Source: Stagnihabitans sp038231395
GTDB taxonomy: Bacteria; Pseudomonadota; Alphaproteobacteria; Rhodobacterales; Rhodobacteraceae
Direction: 5' to 3'
Length of the DNA stretch: 64,000 nucleotides
Assembly: GCA_038231395.1 (NCBI GenBank)
Contig: JBBRLL010000021.1
Coordinates: forward strand, 1-64,000
The notes below the pieces were generated by a model. The model worked only from the letters and a program-made list of their open reading frames with translations. It made no database searches and was not told where the DNA came from. Each line of letters starts with the position of its first letter. Position 1 is the first letter of the stretch. Below are positions 44,045-52,753 of the stretch, in pieces. The position numbers were made by a program, and so were the translations under genes.

Positions 44045-44908
44045 ATGCAGCCCCGCGTTCACGCCTTTTTCGACGAAGCCACCAACACCGCCACCTATGT
44101 CGTGGCGGAACCAGAGGGTTCTGCCTGCGCCGTCATCGATTCCGTTCTGGATTTCGACTATGCCTCTGGCCGCACCGACACCCGGTCCGCCGATGCCGTC
44201 GTGGCCTTCATCAAGGCGCAGGATTTCCGGCTGGAGTGGATTTTGGAAACCCATGTCCACGCCGATCATTTGTCCGCAGCCCCCTATCTGCAAGCGGCTT
44301 TGGGCGGGCGGCTGGCGATTGGCGACAAGATCACCCTCGTGCAGGACACCTTCGGCAAAGTCTTCAACGAGGGCACAAAGTTCGCCCGCGACGGATCGCA
44401 GTTCGATCTGTTGCTGGGGGATGGTGCGGCACTGATGATCGGCCAGATGCGCTGCGACACGCTGCACACGCCCGGCCATACCCCCGCCTGCGTGACCTTC
44501 GTCATCGGCGATGCGGCTTTTGTCGGCGATACGCTGTTCATGCCGGACTACGGCACAGCGCGTTGCGATTTTCCCGGCGGCTCTGCGGCGGTGATGTATG
44601 ACAGCATCCAGCGCATTCTGGACCTGCCCGCCGACACCCGCATCTTCGTCTGCCACGATTACAAAGCGCCGGGTCGCGATGACTTCGCATGGGAATCCAC
44701 CGTCGGCGCGCAAAAGGCGCTGAACAAACACATCGGCGCGGGAAAACCCAAGGCGGAGTTTGTGGCGATGCGCGAGGCGCGCGATGCAACCCTTGCCATG
44801 CCCCGGCTGATCATCCCCTCTTTGCAGATCAACATGCGGGCGGGGGTTATGCCGGAACCGGAGGACAACGGCGTTTCCTACCTGAAAGTGCCGGTCAACG
44901 GGATATGA
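44045..44908 (+). CDS. MBL-fold persulfide dioxygenase-like hydrolase (Blh/ETHE1 type)
   Basis: The 287-residue metallo-beta-lactamase-fold protein has H70-V-H72-A-D74-H75 (ETHVHADHLSA), HTPGHTPAC and the GDTLF aspartate. The sequence type matches sulfur dioxygenases of the Blh/SdoA group, which oxidise persulfide to sulfite. The downstream YeeE/YedE and sulfurtransferase-fusion genes support a sulfide-handling operon. Hydroxyacylglutathione hydrolase activity is a less likely alternative. Confidence 0.83.
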   Translation: MQPRVHAFFDEATNTATYVVAEPEGSACAVIDSVLDFDYASGRTDTRSADAVVAFIKAQDFRLEWILETHVHADHLSAAPYLQAALGGRLAIGDKITLVQDTFGKVFNEGTKFARDGSQFDLLLGDGAALMIGQMRCDTLHTPGHTPACVTFVIGDAAFVGDTLFMPDYGTARCDFPGGSAAVMYDSIQRILDLPADTRIFVCHDYKAPGRDDFAWESTVGAQKALNKHIGAGKPKAEFVAMREARDATLAMPRLIIPSLQINMRAGVMPEPEDNGVSYLKVPVNGI

Positions 44909-45024
44909 GCGGGCGATTTGCGGTGCCTGACCTTGAAAGTCACCCGCCGTTTCGCGCAAGTGATCGGGAATGGGCAAGCGGCGATCTGTCCCGCCAATTC
45001 TGATCAAAGGACTACGAGAGCCAC

Positions 45025-45471
45025 ATGCAAACCGACTGGATCTGGGGCTTTGGCGGCGGGCTGCTGATCGGCGTCGCGGCCTCGGTTTATCTTTTGTTCA
45101 ACGGCAGGATCATGGGCGCTTCCGGCATTTTTGGCGGGTTGGTCGACGGCGCAATGTGGGGCACGGGTTGGGGTTCGGGTTGGGGCAGTTGGGCCGAGCG
45201 TTTGGCCTTCACGGCAGGTCTGGTCGGGATCCCCACTTTGATCACCCGCATCTGGCCCTCGCAAACCCATCTGACCGGCAATTGGCTCGTGATCATCGCC
45301 GGTGGCCTGCTGGTTGGCCTTGGCACCAGACTGGCCAATGGCTGCACCTCCGGCCACGGCGTTTGCGGCATGTCGCGCCTGTCAGCGCGCAGCATTGTGG
45401 CGACCTTGGTCTATATTCTGGCTGGGGTCGTCACGATCGCCCTGCTGCGTCACGTCTGGGGGGTGATCTGA
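45025..45471 (+). CDS. YeeE/YedE-family sulfur transporter, first half
   Basis: The 148-residue membrane protein has four hydrophobic segments and the NGCTSGHGVCG motif, with two cysteines, characteristic of YeeE/YedE (TsuA-like, PmpA) proteins that move thiosulfate or sulfur compounds. Its TGA overlaps the next ATG by one base, so the two YeeE genes are coupled and probably work as partners. Confidence 0.85.
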   Translation: MQTDWIWGFGGGLLIGVAASVYLLFNGRIMGASGIFGGLVDGAMWGTGWGSGWGSWAERLAFTAGLVGIPTLITRIWPSQTHLTGNWLVIIAGGLLVGLGTRLANGCTSGHGVCGMSRLSARSIVATLVYILAGVVTIALLRHVWGVI

Positions 45472-46337
45472 TGGCCCGCCTTGTTGTGGCGCTGGTGGCC
45501 GGCGGCCTGTTCGGCGCCGGGCTTTTGCTGTCCGGCATGACCAACACGGTAAAAGTGCAAGGCTGGCTGGATGTGACCGGCCTTTGGGACCCCACTTTGG
45601 CCTTCGTTCTGGGCGGAGCAATCCTGCCCATGGCATTGGCTTGGCGTGTGGCTGGTCAGCGCAAGGCCTCGATCCTTGGGTTCGCCCTGCCCGAACCGCC
45701 CAGCCAACAGATAGGCAGAAACCTCGTTGCAGGATCTGTTATGTTCGGCATGGGGTGGGCGCTGACGGGTCTGTGCCCCGGCCCCGCACTTGCCTCGCTC
45801 AGCTTTGGCGGCTGGGGCGGTCTGGCCTTTCTTCTGGCGATGGCGGCGGGTATGCTGGTGGCACCCGGCCGTCACGCCCGCACCGACAGCACGCCAGCCC
45901 CAAGGAGCAAAATGGATATCCGCGCCCTGACACCGACCTACGCCGTCTCCCCGCAGATCGAGCCGGGGGACCTCGCCGCCCTGAAGGCCGCCGGTTTTAC
46001 CACCATCATCGACAACCGTCCGGACGGCGAAATCCCCGGCCCGTTGCACGCGCTGACGATGAAAGCCAAGGCCGAGGCGCTTGGCCTGACCTTCGTGATC
46101 AATCCGATCCTGCCGGGCAACTTCTCGGACACGGTTCTGGCAACGCAGAAGGCCGCGATGGATGGGTCCACCGGCCCGGTCTTTGCCTATTGCGCGTCCG
46201 GCAACCGCTCCTCCTGTGTTTGGGCCTTGGTCAGCGCCAAAGACCACCCGGTGGAGGATCTGATCGCCCTGCCCGCCCGCTTTGGCTATAATCTGGAGGC
46301 TCTGCGCGACCGGATCGTGGCCGCATCGCAGACCTAG
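45471..46337 (+). CDS. YeeE/YedE protein fused to a DUF442/TIGR01244 sulfurtransferase domain
   Basis: The 288-residue product joins a YeeE/YedE second half (residues 1-135, with GLCPGPALAS) to a TIGR01244/DUF442 rhodanese-like domain (about 148-288). The latter has the CASGNRSS active site, Cx5R. In relatives the second domain is usually a separate protein or fused to the Blh dioxygenase. A Shine-Dalgarno-like AAGGAG lies 4 nt before M148, so the enzyme half could also be made on its own. Confidence 0.82.
   Translation: MARLVVALVAGGLFGAGLLLSGMTNTVKVQGWLDVTGLWDPTLAFVLGGAILPMALAWRVAGQRKASILGFALPEPPSQQIGRNLVAGSVMFGMGWALTGLCPGPALASLSFGGWGGLAFLLAMAAGMLVAPGRHARTDSTPAPRSKMDIRALTPTYAVSPQIEPGDLAALKAAGFTTIIDNRPDGEIPGPLHALTMKAKAEALGLTFVINPILPGNFSDTVLATQKAAMDGSTGPVFAYCASGNRSSCVWALVSAKDHPVEDLIALPARFGYNLEALRDRIVAASQT
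45902..45914 (+). promoter_or_regulatory. Internal ribosome binding site and start within the YeeE fusion
   Basis: AAGGAG (45902-45907), a 4-nt spacer and ATG (45912-45914) lie exactly at the domain junction. The start would give a 141-residue sulfurtransferase domain beginning MDIRALTPTYAVSP, matching the normal N terminus of free-standing TIGR01244 proteins. Confidence 0.5.
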
Positions 46338-46585
46338 ATCAGGCGGTTGAGCGCCTCTGGCGTTACCCCGTCACAGGGGTGTGCTTCCCTATGATCGCCT
46401 CTTATTTCGTGTGCGCCTTGTCAGGCTGGCTTTGAGTTGGCTAACTCTTTGCTGTGCGTGTCTGCCCCGTCAGAGGAGCCTCTGTAATACACATCCCCGC
46501 GTCAGATGCCTCGGACCGGCATTCCAATAGAAGATCATGTCGTCAGACCCGCGCTAACCTCGCCCCTTGCAGCAAAAGGGCCAAT

Positions 46586-47644
46586 TCAATCGGTTCCGGT
46601 GGCGAGGAAATCCGACAAATCCGTGGCCTCCATCGCCGGGAAGTCCATTGCCGGAAAGTCACTGATCGGTTCGGCATTGGGCATCGCAGACTGCATACCC
46701 GGCGCCATCCTGCCTGCCATGGGCAAGTGCATGACGCCGTCGTGGATCCCGCCCGCCCGCGGTTCGCTTGACTTGTCGATCAGCCGCACCGCCCGCATCC
46801 CACGGTTCTGCCCAAGCTTTGCCTCACCAACCCGGCGGCCGTCCATCCCCTCCAGACTGATGCGGTCCAATGCGGCATTGGGCATCGGCAGCACCATACC
46901 CTCGGTCAAATCCATCACCTGCGCCAACGACATGGTCAGACGCGAAAGCACCGCATCCACCCGAGTATGCGCGCCACTGACACGCTCGGCCAGAACGTCC
47001 GAAAACAGCGGCCCATGGTCCGCAACCGGGGCGCGGTTCGACGTCGCAGGGCGTTGGCCGCGACCTTCCGCAGGCAGTGCCAACAGAATTTCGCCCACCC
47101 GCAACCCGCCGGCCAGCGACACCTCCGCCCGCAGCATACGCAACGGTGCATCCTCCAACAACAGGGTCAGCGGACGCGGGTCATCGAGGAACGAGGCGTA
47201 GCGAAAGCCGCTGGCCCAGACCAGATCTGCCTCCTCCGCGAGGGATTGTTCCAGACCGATCAGCGCCGCATCTATCGCGCCGATCACCATGGCGGCATCG
47301 GTGCGCGTCGGTTTGCGCGCCACGGTTTCCTGACTGCGGATCCGGCCGATTGTCTGCGCCTCGATAAAGCCGGACAAGATCGGTTGCGACAGGATGATCG
47401 CCCCCAACCCCTCTGCCGGGCCCTCCAGCACCGCGATCAGCGCAAAGTCAGGCACCAACTCGGCCAGTTCCGCCAGCGAGCGCCGTTCCACCGTCAACGA
47501 CCGCACGTCCAGCGTCACCTTCAGCAAATCGCTTGCTGCCCGCGCCAACCCCATGCGCCAGCCGCGATCAGCCCCCGGCCCGCCCTCTGCCGCCACAGCG
47601 CGCCCCGACGCCAGCTTACGACGGATGATTCCAGCCTCTGCCAT
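46586..47644 (-). CDS. FliM/FliN-family flagellar motor switch-like protein
   Basis: The 352-residue protein has the SpoA domain (about residues 215-300, VMDLTEGMVLPMPNAALDRISLEGMDGRRVGEAKLGQNRGMRAVRL) of flagellar C-ring or injectisome proteins. The N-terminal part is FliM-like only in outline. No flagellar genes are adjacent. The start at 47644 (MAEAGIIRRKLASG) is taken; the ATG at 47722 would add 26 low-confidence residues. Confidence 0.8.
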   Translation of the reverse strand: MAEAGIIRRKLASGRAVAAEGGPGADRGWRMGLARAASDLLKVTLDVRSLTVERRSLAELAELVPDFALIAVLEGPAEGLGAIILSQPILSGFIEAQTIGRIRSQETVARKPTRTDAAMVIGAIDAALIGLEQSLAEEADLVWASGFRYASFLDDPRPLTLLLEDAPLRMLRAEVSLAGGLRVGEILLALPAEGRGQRPATSNRAPVADHGPLFSDVLAERVSGAHTRVDAVLSRLTMSLAQVMDLTEGMVLPMPNAALDRISLEGMDGRRVGEAKLGQNRGMRAVRLIDKSSEPRAGGIHDGVMHLPMAGRMAPGMQSAMPNAEPISDFPAMDFPAMEATDLSDFLATGTD

Positions 47645-47817
47645 CAACGAACCCCTTGCCTTGAGCCACTTTCGCCGCAAGCGGTTAGCAAAGGGTTGAA
47701 ATTGCTCAACCCTCGACGACAAATCCGAACTTTTTTACGTCAAGCCAAATCGTCGCGCAAATGAACCGGGGGCGGCATTGCTGCCACCCCCAAAACCAGC
47801 ATCGACGTTTAAGCGCC

Positions 47818-48801
47818 TTATTTCAAAGCCTTATCGGTGATGGCATGCGTCCATGCCCCCGAAGGTTCTTTGGTGATAACCGGATCAGAGCCGCCCGACA
47901 TCAGCGTCGCGACGGTGCGCTTATAGTCCGCTTCGTCCAAAGCCCCCCCCGAACCCGCCGTCAGTTTTGCCACTTCGCCCATCATGAACTTCTGATGCGC
48001 TTCGGTTTGGGCGCCGGTCTGATCAGCCTCCAGCACGATTTTAGCCGCAGCGTCCGGATTGGCCTCGGCATCTTTCCAACCCTTCATAGAGGCGCGGACG
48101 AACTTGACCATCTTTTCATCAAAGGCCGGGTCCTTCAGCTTGTCTTCCAGCACATAAAGCCCGTCCTCCAGCGTCGAAACCCCCATATCCTCATACTTGA
48201 AGGTCACCAGATCATCCGCCTTGATCCCGGCATCCAAAACCTGACCATATTCGTTGTAGGTCATGGTCGAAATGCAGGCAGCCTGCTTTTGCAACAAAGG
48301 ATCAACATTGAAGCCTTGCTTCAGCACAGTGACACCACCTTTGGAGCCATCGGTTTTCAGGCTCAACTGGCTCATCCAGGACAGGAAGGGATATTCGTTG
48401 CCATAAAACCAGACGCCCAAAGTCTTGTCAGCGAAATCCGCAGGTTTGTTGATGCCAGAGGATTTGAGACAGGTCAGCATCAGACCCGAATGTTTGAACG
48501 GTTGGGCAATATTGACCAGCGCCAGACCCTTTTCGCGTGCCGCCAATGCGGCAGGCATCCAATCGACAATCACGTCTGCACCACCGCCAGCAATCACCTG
48601 CTCGGGCGCTATATCCGGGCCGCCGGGCAGGATCGTGACGTCAAGCCCCTCGTCCTTGTAATAGCCTTTCGAGGCTGCCACATAATAGCCGGCGAATTGC
48701 GCCTGCGTCACCCATTTCAATTGCAATTTCACCGTGTCATTGGCGTAGGCCGCCCCTGTCGCCATAGCAAACGCAGCCGCCGTCATCAGTAGGTTCTTCA
48801 T
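47818..48801 (-). CDS. NMT1/THI5-type ABC transporter substrate-binding protein
   Basis: The 327-residue protein has a signal peptide (MKNLLMTAAAFAMATGAAYA, cut before ND) and the periplasmic-binding fold of the NMT1/THI5-like family (LKWVTQAQFAGYYVAASKGYYKDEGLDVTILPGG). Members bind pyrimidine-type, taurine or thiamine-precursor ligands. MKN at 48801 is preferred because GGAGG lies 5 nt upstream; MEAK at 48813, with its own GGAGGT, is also possible. Given the nearby hydrolases, a pyrimidine or hydantoin is likely. Confidence 0.86.
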   Translation of the reverse strand: MKNLLMTAAAFAMATGAAYANDTVKLQLKWVTQAQFAGYYVAASKGYYKDEGLDVTILPGGPDIAPEQVIAGGGADVIVDWMPAALAAREKGLALVNIAQPFKHSGLMLTCLKSSGINKPADFADKTLGVWFYGNEYPFLSWMSQLSLKTDGSKGGVTVLKQGFNVDPLLQKQAACISTMTYNEYGQVLDAGIKADDLVTFKYEDMGVSTLEDGLYVLEDKLKDPAFDEKMVKFVRASMKGWKDAEANPDAAAKIVLEADQTGAQTEAHQKFMMGEVAKLTAGSGGALDEADYKRTVATLMSGGSDPVITKEPSGAWTHAITDKALK

Positions 48802-48820
48802 TTTAGCCTCCATGTTGATA

Positions 48821-49666
48821 TTACCTCCCCCTTTGTGAGGGATGCCAGAAAGTAACGGCACGTTCCGCCGCCGCCACCAAACCGAAAAAGACCGAGCCTG
48901 CCAGTGCCGCCACCGCAATCTCTGCCCAAACCAACGGCAGAGCAAGCTGCCCCACCGCCGTCGAAATCCTAAACCCCATGCCGACGGTTGGAGAACCGAA
49001 ATTTTCCGCGACGATCGCGCCGATCAGCGCCAGCGTCGCCGCAATCTTCAACCCATTGAACAAAAACGGCATTGCGGCCGGAAGTCGCAGCTTGAACAGC
49101 GTTTGCCAATAGCTTGCCCCCCAGGTCGCCATCAGGTCGCGCTGCATCTGGTCAGACGCCGAAAGCCCCGCAACCATATTCACCAATACCGGAAAAAACA
49201 CCATAACCACGACCACCGCCGCTTTCGATTGCCAATCAAAACCGAACCACATCACCATAATAGGTGCTATGCCCACAATCGGCAAGGCGGCTGCGAAATT
49301 GCCGATTGGCAGAAGTCCACGGCGTAAAAAAGGGACCCGGTCCACCAGCGCAGCCACCACCACGGCAGAGGTTGCCCCGATCAGATAACCTGACAGCCCG
49401 CCCTTCAGGATCGTTTGCACGAAATCCACCCAAAGGATCGGCAAGTTCCCGACAATCGCAGCGCCAATCCGGCCGGGCGCCGGTAAAATCACCTCCGGCA
49501 CCGCAAACTCGGTCACAACGCCCTGCCAAAGTGCCAGAACCGCAACGCCGAACAACACAGGAATTAAAACCAATACGAACCGTTGCCCAGCAAAGCGCGA
49601 CCGCGCCAAGGTGGCGTTAATGCCCCAGGCCGCAATCCATATCCCCAAGGCCAGATAAAGTGTCAC
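48821..49666 (-). CDS. ABC transporter permease
   Basis: The 281-residue BPD-type permease has six hydrophobic segments and the EAA loop MATWGASYWQTLFKLRLPAAMPFLFNGLK. The start is assigned to the GTG at 49666, which overlaps the stop of the upstream permease (GTGA). It works with the other permease, the ATPase and the binding protein of the same operon. Confidence 0.82.
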   Translation of the reverse strand: MTLYLALGIWIAAWGINATLARSRFAGQRFVLVLIPVLFGVAVLALWQGVVTEFAVPEVILPAPGRIGAAIVGNLPILWVDFVQTILKGGLSGYLIGATSAVVVAALVDRVPFLRRGLLPIGNFAAALPIVGIAPIMVMWFGFDWQSKAAVVVVMVFFPVLVNMVAGLSASDQMQRDLMATWGASYWQTLFKLRLPAAMPFLFNGLKIAATLALIGAIVAENFGSPTVGMGFRISTAVGQLALPLVWAEIAVAALAGSVFFGLVAAAERAVTFWHPSQRGR

Positions 49667-50544
49667 GCCCGCGCCCCCATGCGTCTGACTACCAAAGACT
49701 CCAACAACCGCACCATCAAGATCAAAATCCCTGCCAAAACAGCAGCAGCCACTAAAGCCGCCCAAACGATGATCGGAGAGCCGAACTGACTGCCGATCAA
49801 CATTCTCGCGCCAAGCCCCTCAATCGCACCGGTTGGCAATTCACCGACAATCGCACCCACCAGACTTGCAGCAATTCCTACCTTCAGTGAAGTGAACAGA
49901 TAGGGCACCGAAGATGGCAAACGCAGCTTCCAAAAGCGCTGCACATCAGACGCGCTGTAGGTTTTAAGCTGATCCAACTGCATCTGATCCGGGCTGCGCA
50001 ATCCTTTGACCATGCCAACCAAGACCGGGAAATAACTCAAGTAGGCCGCAATTATGGTTTTAGAGACCAGCGCATTCGACACCCCCAGATGGTCACCAAA
50101 TCCCAAACTATTGGATAAAACCACGATCATCGGCGCAATCGCCACAACCGGCACCGTCTGGCTGATCACCGCCCACGGCATCAGCCCCAATTCCAGCGGG
50201 CGGCTTTGCACGATCCCCACTGCCATCAGAATGCCAAGAAACGTGCCAAGAACAAAGCCCGAAAAGGTTGAAACCAGCGTCACATAGCCATGATAAATCA
50301 ACGATTTTTTCGAGGTCACCGGATAGGCCGCCACCCCCTTCCAAACTTCGGCCGCCACCTGATGCGGCGCGGGCAGAACGGGTCGCTCCTGGACCATCAC
50401 GTCGGTCACCAACCCTGAAAAGGTCACCGTCGCACCCGATCGCTGAGCCTGATCATAGGTCCAGGCCGCGTTCAGCCAGACGCAAGCCGCATACCAAAGC
50501 AGAAGAATGACAGCCAAAACGCCAAGGACGGGCGCAGATTTCAT
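49663..50544 (-). CDS. ABC transporter permease
   Basis: The 293-residue permease of the SsuC/TauC/ThiX type has an N-terminal anchor, a periplasmic loop and the EAA motif (YSASDVQRFWKLRLPSSVPYLFTSLKVGI). The start at 50544 (MKSAPVLGVLA) overlaps the preceding small gene by ATGA. Two different permeases in one operon suggest a heterodimeric channel. Confidence 0.85.
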   Translation of the reverse strand: MKSAPVLGVLAVILLLWYAACVWLNAAWTYDQAQRSGATVTFSGLVTDVMVQERPVLPAPHQVAAEVWKGVAAYPVTSKKSLIYHGYVTLVSTFSGFVLGTFLGILMAVGIVQSRPLELGLMPWAVISQTVPVVAIAPMIVVLSNSLGFGDHLGVSNALVSKTIIAAYLSYFPVLVGMVKGLRSPDQMQLDQLKTYSASDVQRFWKLRLPSSVPYLFTSLKVGIAASLVGAIVGELPTGAIEGLGARMLIGSQFGSPIIVWAALVAAAVLAGILILMVRLLESLVVRRMGARA

Positions 50545-50876
50545 GCGCCACCCCCACTTGGCCAGGCGATCATGGCAATCGCTACGACCCCCAGCACCAC
50601 CCCCGCCACTTGCAACGCGCTTGGCCGCTCGCCAAAGAACACGAAAGCGATGACCGTGATCGCTATCAGTTGAAACACCAAAGACAGCGCAAGGGCCAGC
50701 CCGAGGCCGTTTTCGCGCATCACCTTGACCATCAGAAAGTTTCCCAGACAAAACGCCGCAAGGGCCGCCACCAGCATCCACGGGCCGCCTTTCACCGCGT
50801 AGGTTTTCAACAGCGAATTCGCCAGCATGAACACCCCGGTCGAGGCGGACAGGTAAAGGACCACCGTTGCGTTCAT
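50541..50876 (-). CDS. Small EamA/SMR-like transporter
   Basis: The 111-residue protein has four hydrophobic segments and the pattern of one EamA half or an SMR-type transporter (LSLVFQLIAITVIAFVFFGERPSALQVAGVVLGVVAIAMI). It sits between the ATPase and the first permease, coupled by a 4-bp overlap to the permease. Such a gene in the middle of an ABC operon is unusual; it may export or take up the same ligand. Confidence 0.75.
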   Translation of the reverse strand: MNATVVLYLSASTGVFMLANSLLKTYAVKGGPWMLVAALAAFCLGNFLMVKVMRENGLGLALALSLVFQLIAITVIAFVFFGERPSALQVAGVVLGVVAIAMIAWPSGGGA

Positions 50877-50942
50877 CTTACCCCCGGCAAACGCTCTGTC
50901 ATGCAAAAACACGACGTTAAAAGGAACCAGACCGGACGGCGT

Positions 50943-51722
50943 TCAGTCATCAGAATGCCCCGCCCGAAGCCCCTCACGCACCCGGTGCGCAATGTCGATA
51001 AAGGCCTTGCTGTCACGGATATCCAACGGTCTTTCGCGCGGCAAAGGGCAGTCGATGACATCGGTGATCCGGCCGGGACGCGGGCTCATCACCACGATTT
51101 TGGTCGACAAATACACCGCTTCAGGGATGGAGTGGGTGACAAAGCAAATCGTCTTTCCCGTGCGATTCCATAGCTTTAGAAGCTCTTCGTTAAGCCTGTC
51201 ACGCACAATCTCGTCCAAGGCACCGAAGGGTTCGTCCATCAACAGAATATCCGCATCAAAGGCCAGAGCCCGCGCAATCGAGGCGCGTTGCTGCATACCG
51301 CCCGACAACTGCCACGGAAACTTTTTGCCAAAGCCCGAAAGCTCCACCAATTCCAGAACCCGGTCAACCCGAGTTGCTTGTTCAATCGCCGAAAAACCCA
51401 TGATTTCAAGGGGAAGTGAGACGTTCTTCGCAATCGTGCGCCACGGATACAGCCCGGCCGCCTGAAAAACGTAACCATAGGCCCGCTTGCGTCTGGCCTC
51501 GTCCGGCGTCATCCCGTTGACTGTCAGAGTGCCCGCCGTCGGATGCTCTAACGCGGCGATTGTCCGAAGGAAAGTTGTTTTACCACAACCACTTGGCCCG
51601 ATAAAGCTGACGAACTCTCCCTTGCCGACCGTCAGGTTGATATCTTTCAGCGCCTGCACCGGCCCGTCGCCGGTTTGAAACACCAGATTGATGTCTTTGG
51701 CGACAATGACGGCCGCACTCAT
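50943..51722 (-). CDS. ABC transporter ATP-binding protein
   Basis: The 259-residue ATPase has Walker A GPSGCGKTT, signature LSGGMQQR and Walker B ILLMDEPFG, as in SsuB/TauB-type importers. The start at 51722 (MSAAVIVAKD) has AAGGA 4 nt upstream; earlier ATGs at 51734 and 51743 are possible. It is the first gene of the operon ATPase - EamA-like - permease - permease - binding protein on the minus strand. Confidence 0.9.
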   Translation of the reverse strand: MSAAVIVAKDINLVFQTGDGPVQALKDINLTVGKGEFVSFIGPSGCGKTTFLRTIAALEHPTAGTLTVNGMTPDEARRKRAYGYVFQAAGLYPWRTIAKNVSLPLEIMGFSAIEQATRVDRVLELVELSGFGKKFPWQLSGGMQQRASIARALAFDADILLMDEPFGALDEIVRDRLNEELLKLWNRTGKTICFVTHSIPEAVYLSTKIVVMSPRPGRITDVIDCPLPRERPLDIRDSKAFIDIAHRVREGLRAGHSDD

Positions 51723-51877
51723 CGTATCCTTCATGCCATCCAATCCCGATTGCCGCGCGGCCGGTTTACCTCGGCGAAATCACTGACTGTCACGCTCCGG
51801 TCACAGGACCGTCGCGCAGGGCCGTTACCCTGAACACTGCCCCACGCGGGCGTCACAAACCTCAAGGGAGCCCTGCC

Positions 51878-52189
51878 ATGCAAACCGCTGAAGACATGAT
51901 CGCCGCCGCCAAGAGCGCCGCCGAAGCCGCGATGACGACTGTGACCGAAACCGTCAGCCATGCAGCAGATGCGCTGGCTGGCATGATGGGCCTGGCCGAC
52001 CAAGAGACGACCGATGAGGCCGACATGGATGCAGACTTGGATGCAGATCTGGATGCTGACATGGATCCGTCGGACGAAGACATGGACGACGCTGTGGATG
52101 ACGACATGGACGACAGCGATGACTCCGACGAGGACGAAACCACTGACGGCGCCGATGCGCACGCTGTTGAAACGCCCGCCGCCGTCTAA
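51878..52189 (+). CDS. Highly acidic small protein
   Basis: The 103-residue protein starts with an alanine-rich helix (MQTAEDMIAAAKSAAEAAMT) and then is mostly aspartate and glutamate in DADLDADLDADMD and DDDMDDSDDSDEDE runs. Such polyacidic tails bind metals or basic proteins, or act as a chaperone. AGGGAG precedes the ATG. A terminator-like hairpin follows. No family was recognised. Confidence 0.65.
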   Translation: MQTAEDMIAAAKSAAEAAMTTVTETVSHAADALAGMMGLADQETTDEADMDADLDADLDADMDPSDEDMDDAVDDDMDDSDDSDEDETTDGADAHAVETPAAV

Positions 52190-52205
52190 GCTGCCCATTC
52201 CCCAG

Positions 52206-52235
52206 CCGCGTCGGACCTCCGGCGCGGTTTCATTA
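52206..52235 (+). terminator. Rho-independent terminator after the acidic protein gene
   Basis: CCGCGTCGG and CCGGCGCGG form a 9-bp stem with one G-T pair around a 4-nt loop (52206-52227), followed by TTTCATT. It lies 17 bp past the stop and between convergent genes. Confidence 0.65.
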
Positions 52236-52327
52236 AAAATATCCGTCACTTATTCCCCGATTGGCGTTTGCCACACGTTTTCCCATTTCATCATTAAGCT
52301 TCAGAATTCGCCCGCATAGGCTTTCAG

Positions 52328-52714
52328 TCATTTTGCATTTCCCGGTTTTGTCAGCCTGAAATCAACCCATGTTTTACGGCGATAGAACCAAAGCACCCCC
52401 GCCGTGACCAGAACCGCAAGGCCGGGAAAAGCCAAAAGTCCCGGCAACAGTACCCCGCGACCGATCCCGCGCCACAAGATCAGCGCCAGACCAGCCTCCG
52501 CCACTATCAAACCGGCCCATCCTGCACCCATGACCCTTGCAGGCCGCGTCCAATGCAGCGGTCCGGACAGTCTGAAGCCAAACGCCCAGCCCACTACGAA
52601 GAAGGGCAACGCGATGGCTTGACACAGCAAGACCAATTTCCATGCCAACAACGCGAGGCCCGTCGTTGCCACGACAAGCCATGGCCAGATGAGCCGCGAC
52701 ATGAAAATCGACAA
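52328..52714 (-). CDS. Membrane protein of unknown function
   Basis: The 128-residue protein has three to four hydrophobic segments and an amphipathic RKTWVDFRLTKP tail. It begins 39 bp after the hydA stop on the same strand and so may end the hyuC-HEPN-hydA operon. The start MSIFMSRLIW is approximate; M5 is possible. No family was recognised. Confidence 0.6.
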   Translation of the reverse strand: MSIFMSRLIWPWLVVATTGLALLAWKLVLLCQAIALPFFVVGWAFGFRLSGPLHWTRPARVMGAGWAGLIVAEAGLALILWRGIGRGVLLPGLLAFPGLAVLVTAGVLWFYRRKTWVDFRLTKPGNAK

Positions 52715-52753
52715 ACCGGCTGTCCAGCGCGCTGCGTTTAAGCCAGGCGATCA

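Noticed and set aside
51744..51877. TPP riboswitch upstream of the NMT1/THI5-type ABC operon
   Set aside because: The conserved CTGAGA and ACCCTTGAACCTGATCTGG-like segments were not found on the minus strand.
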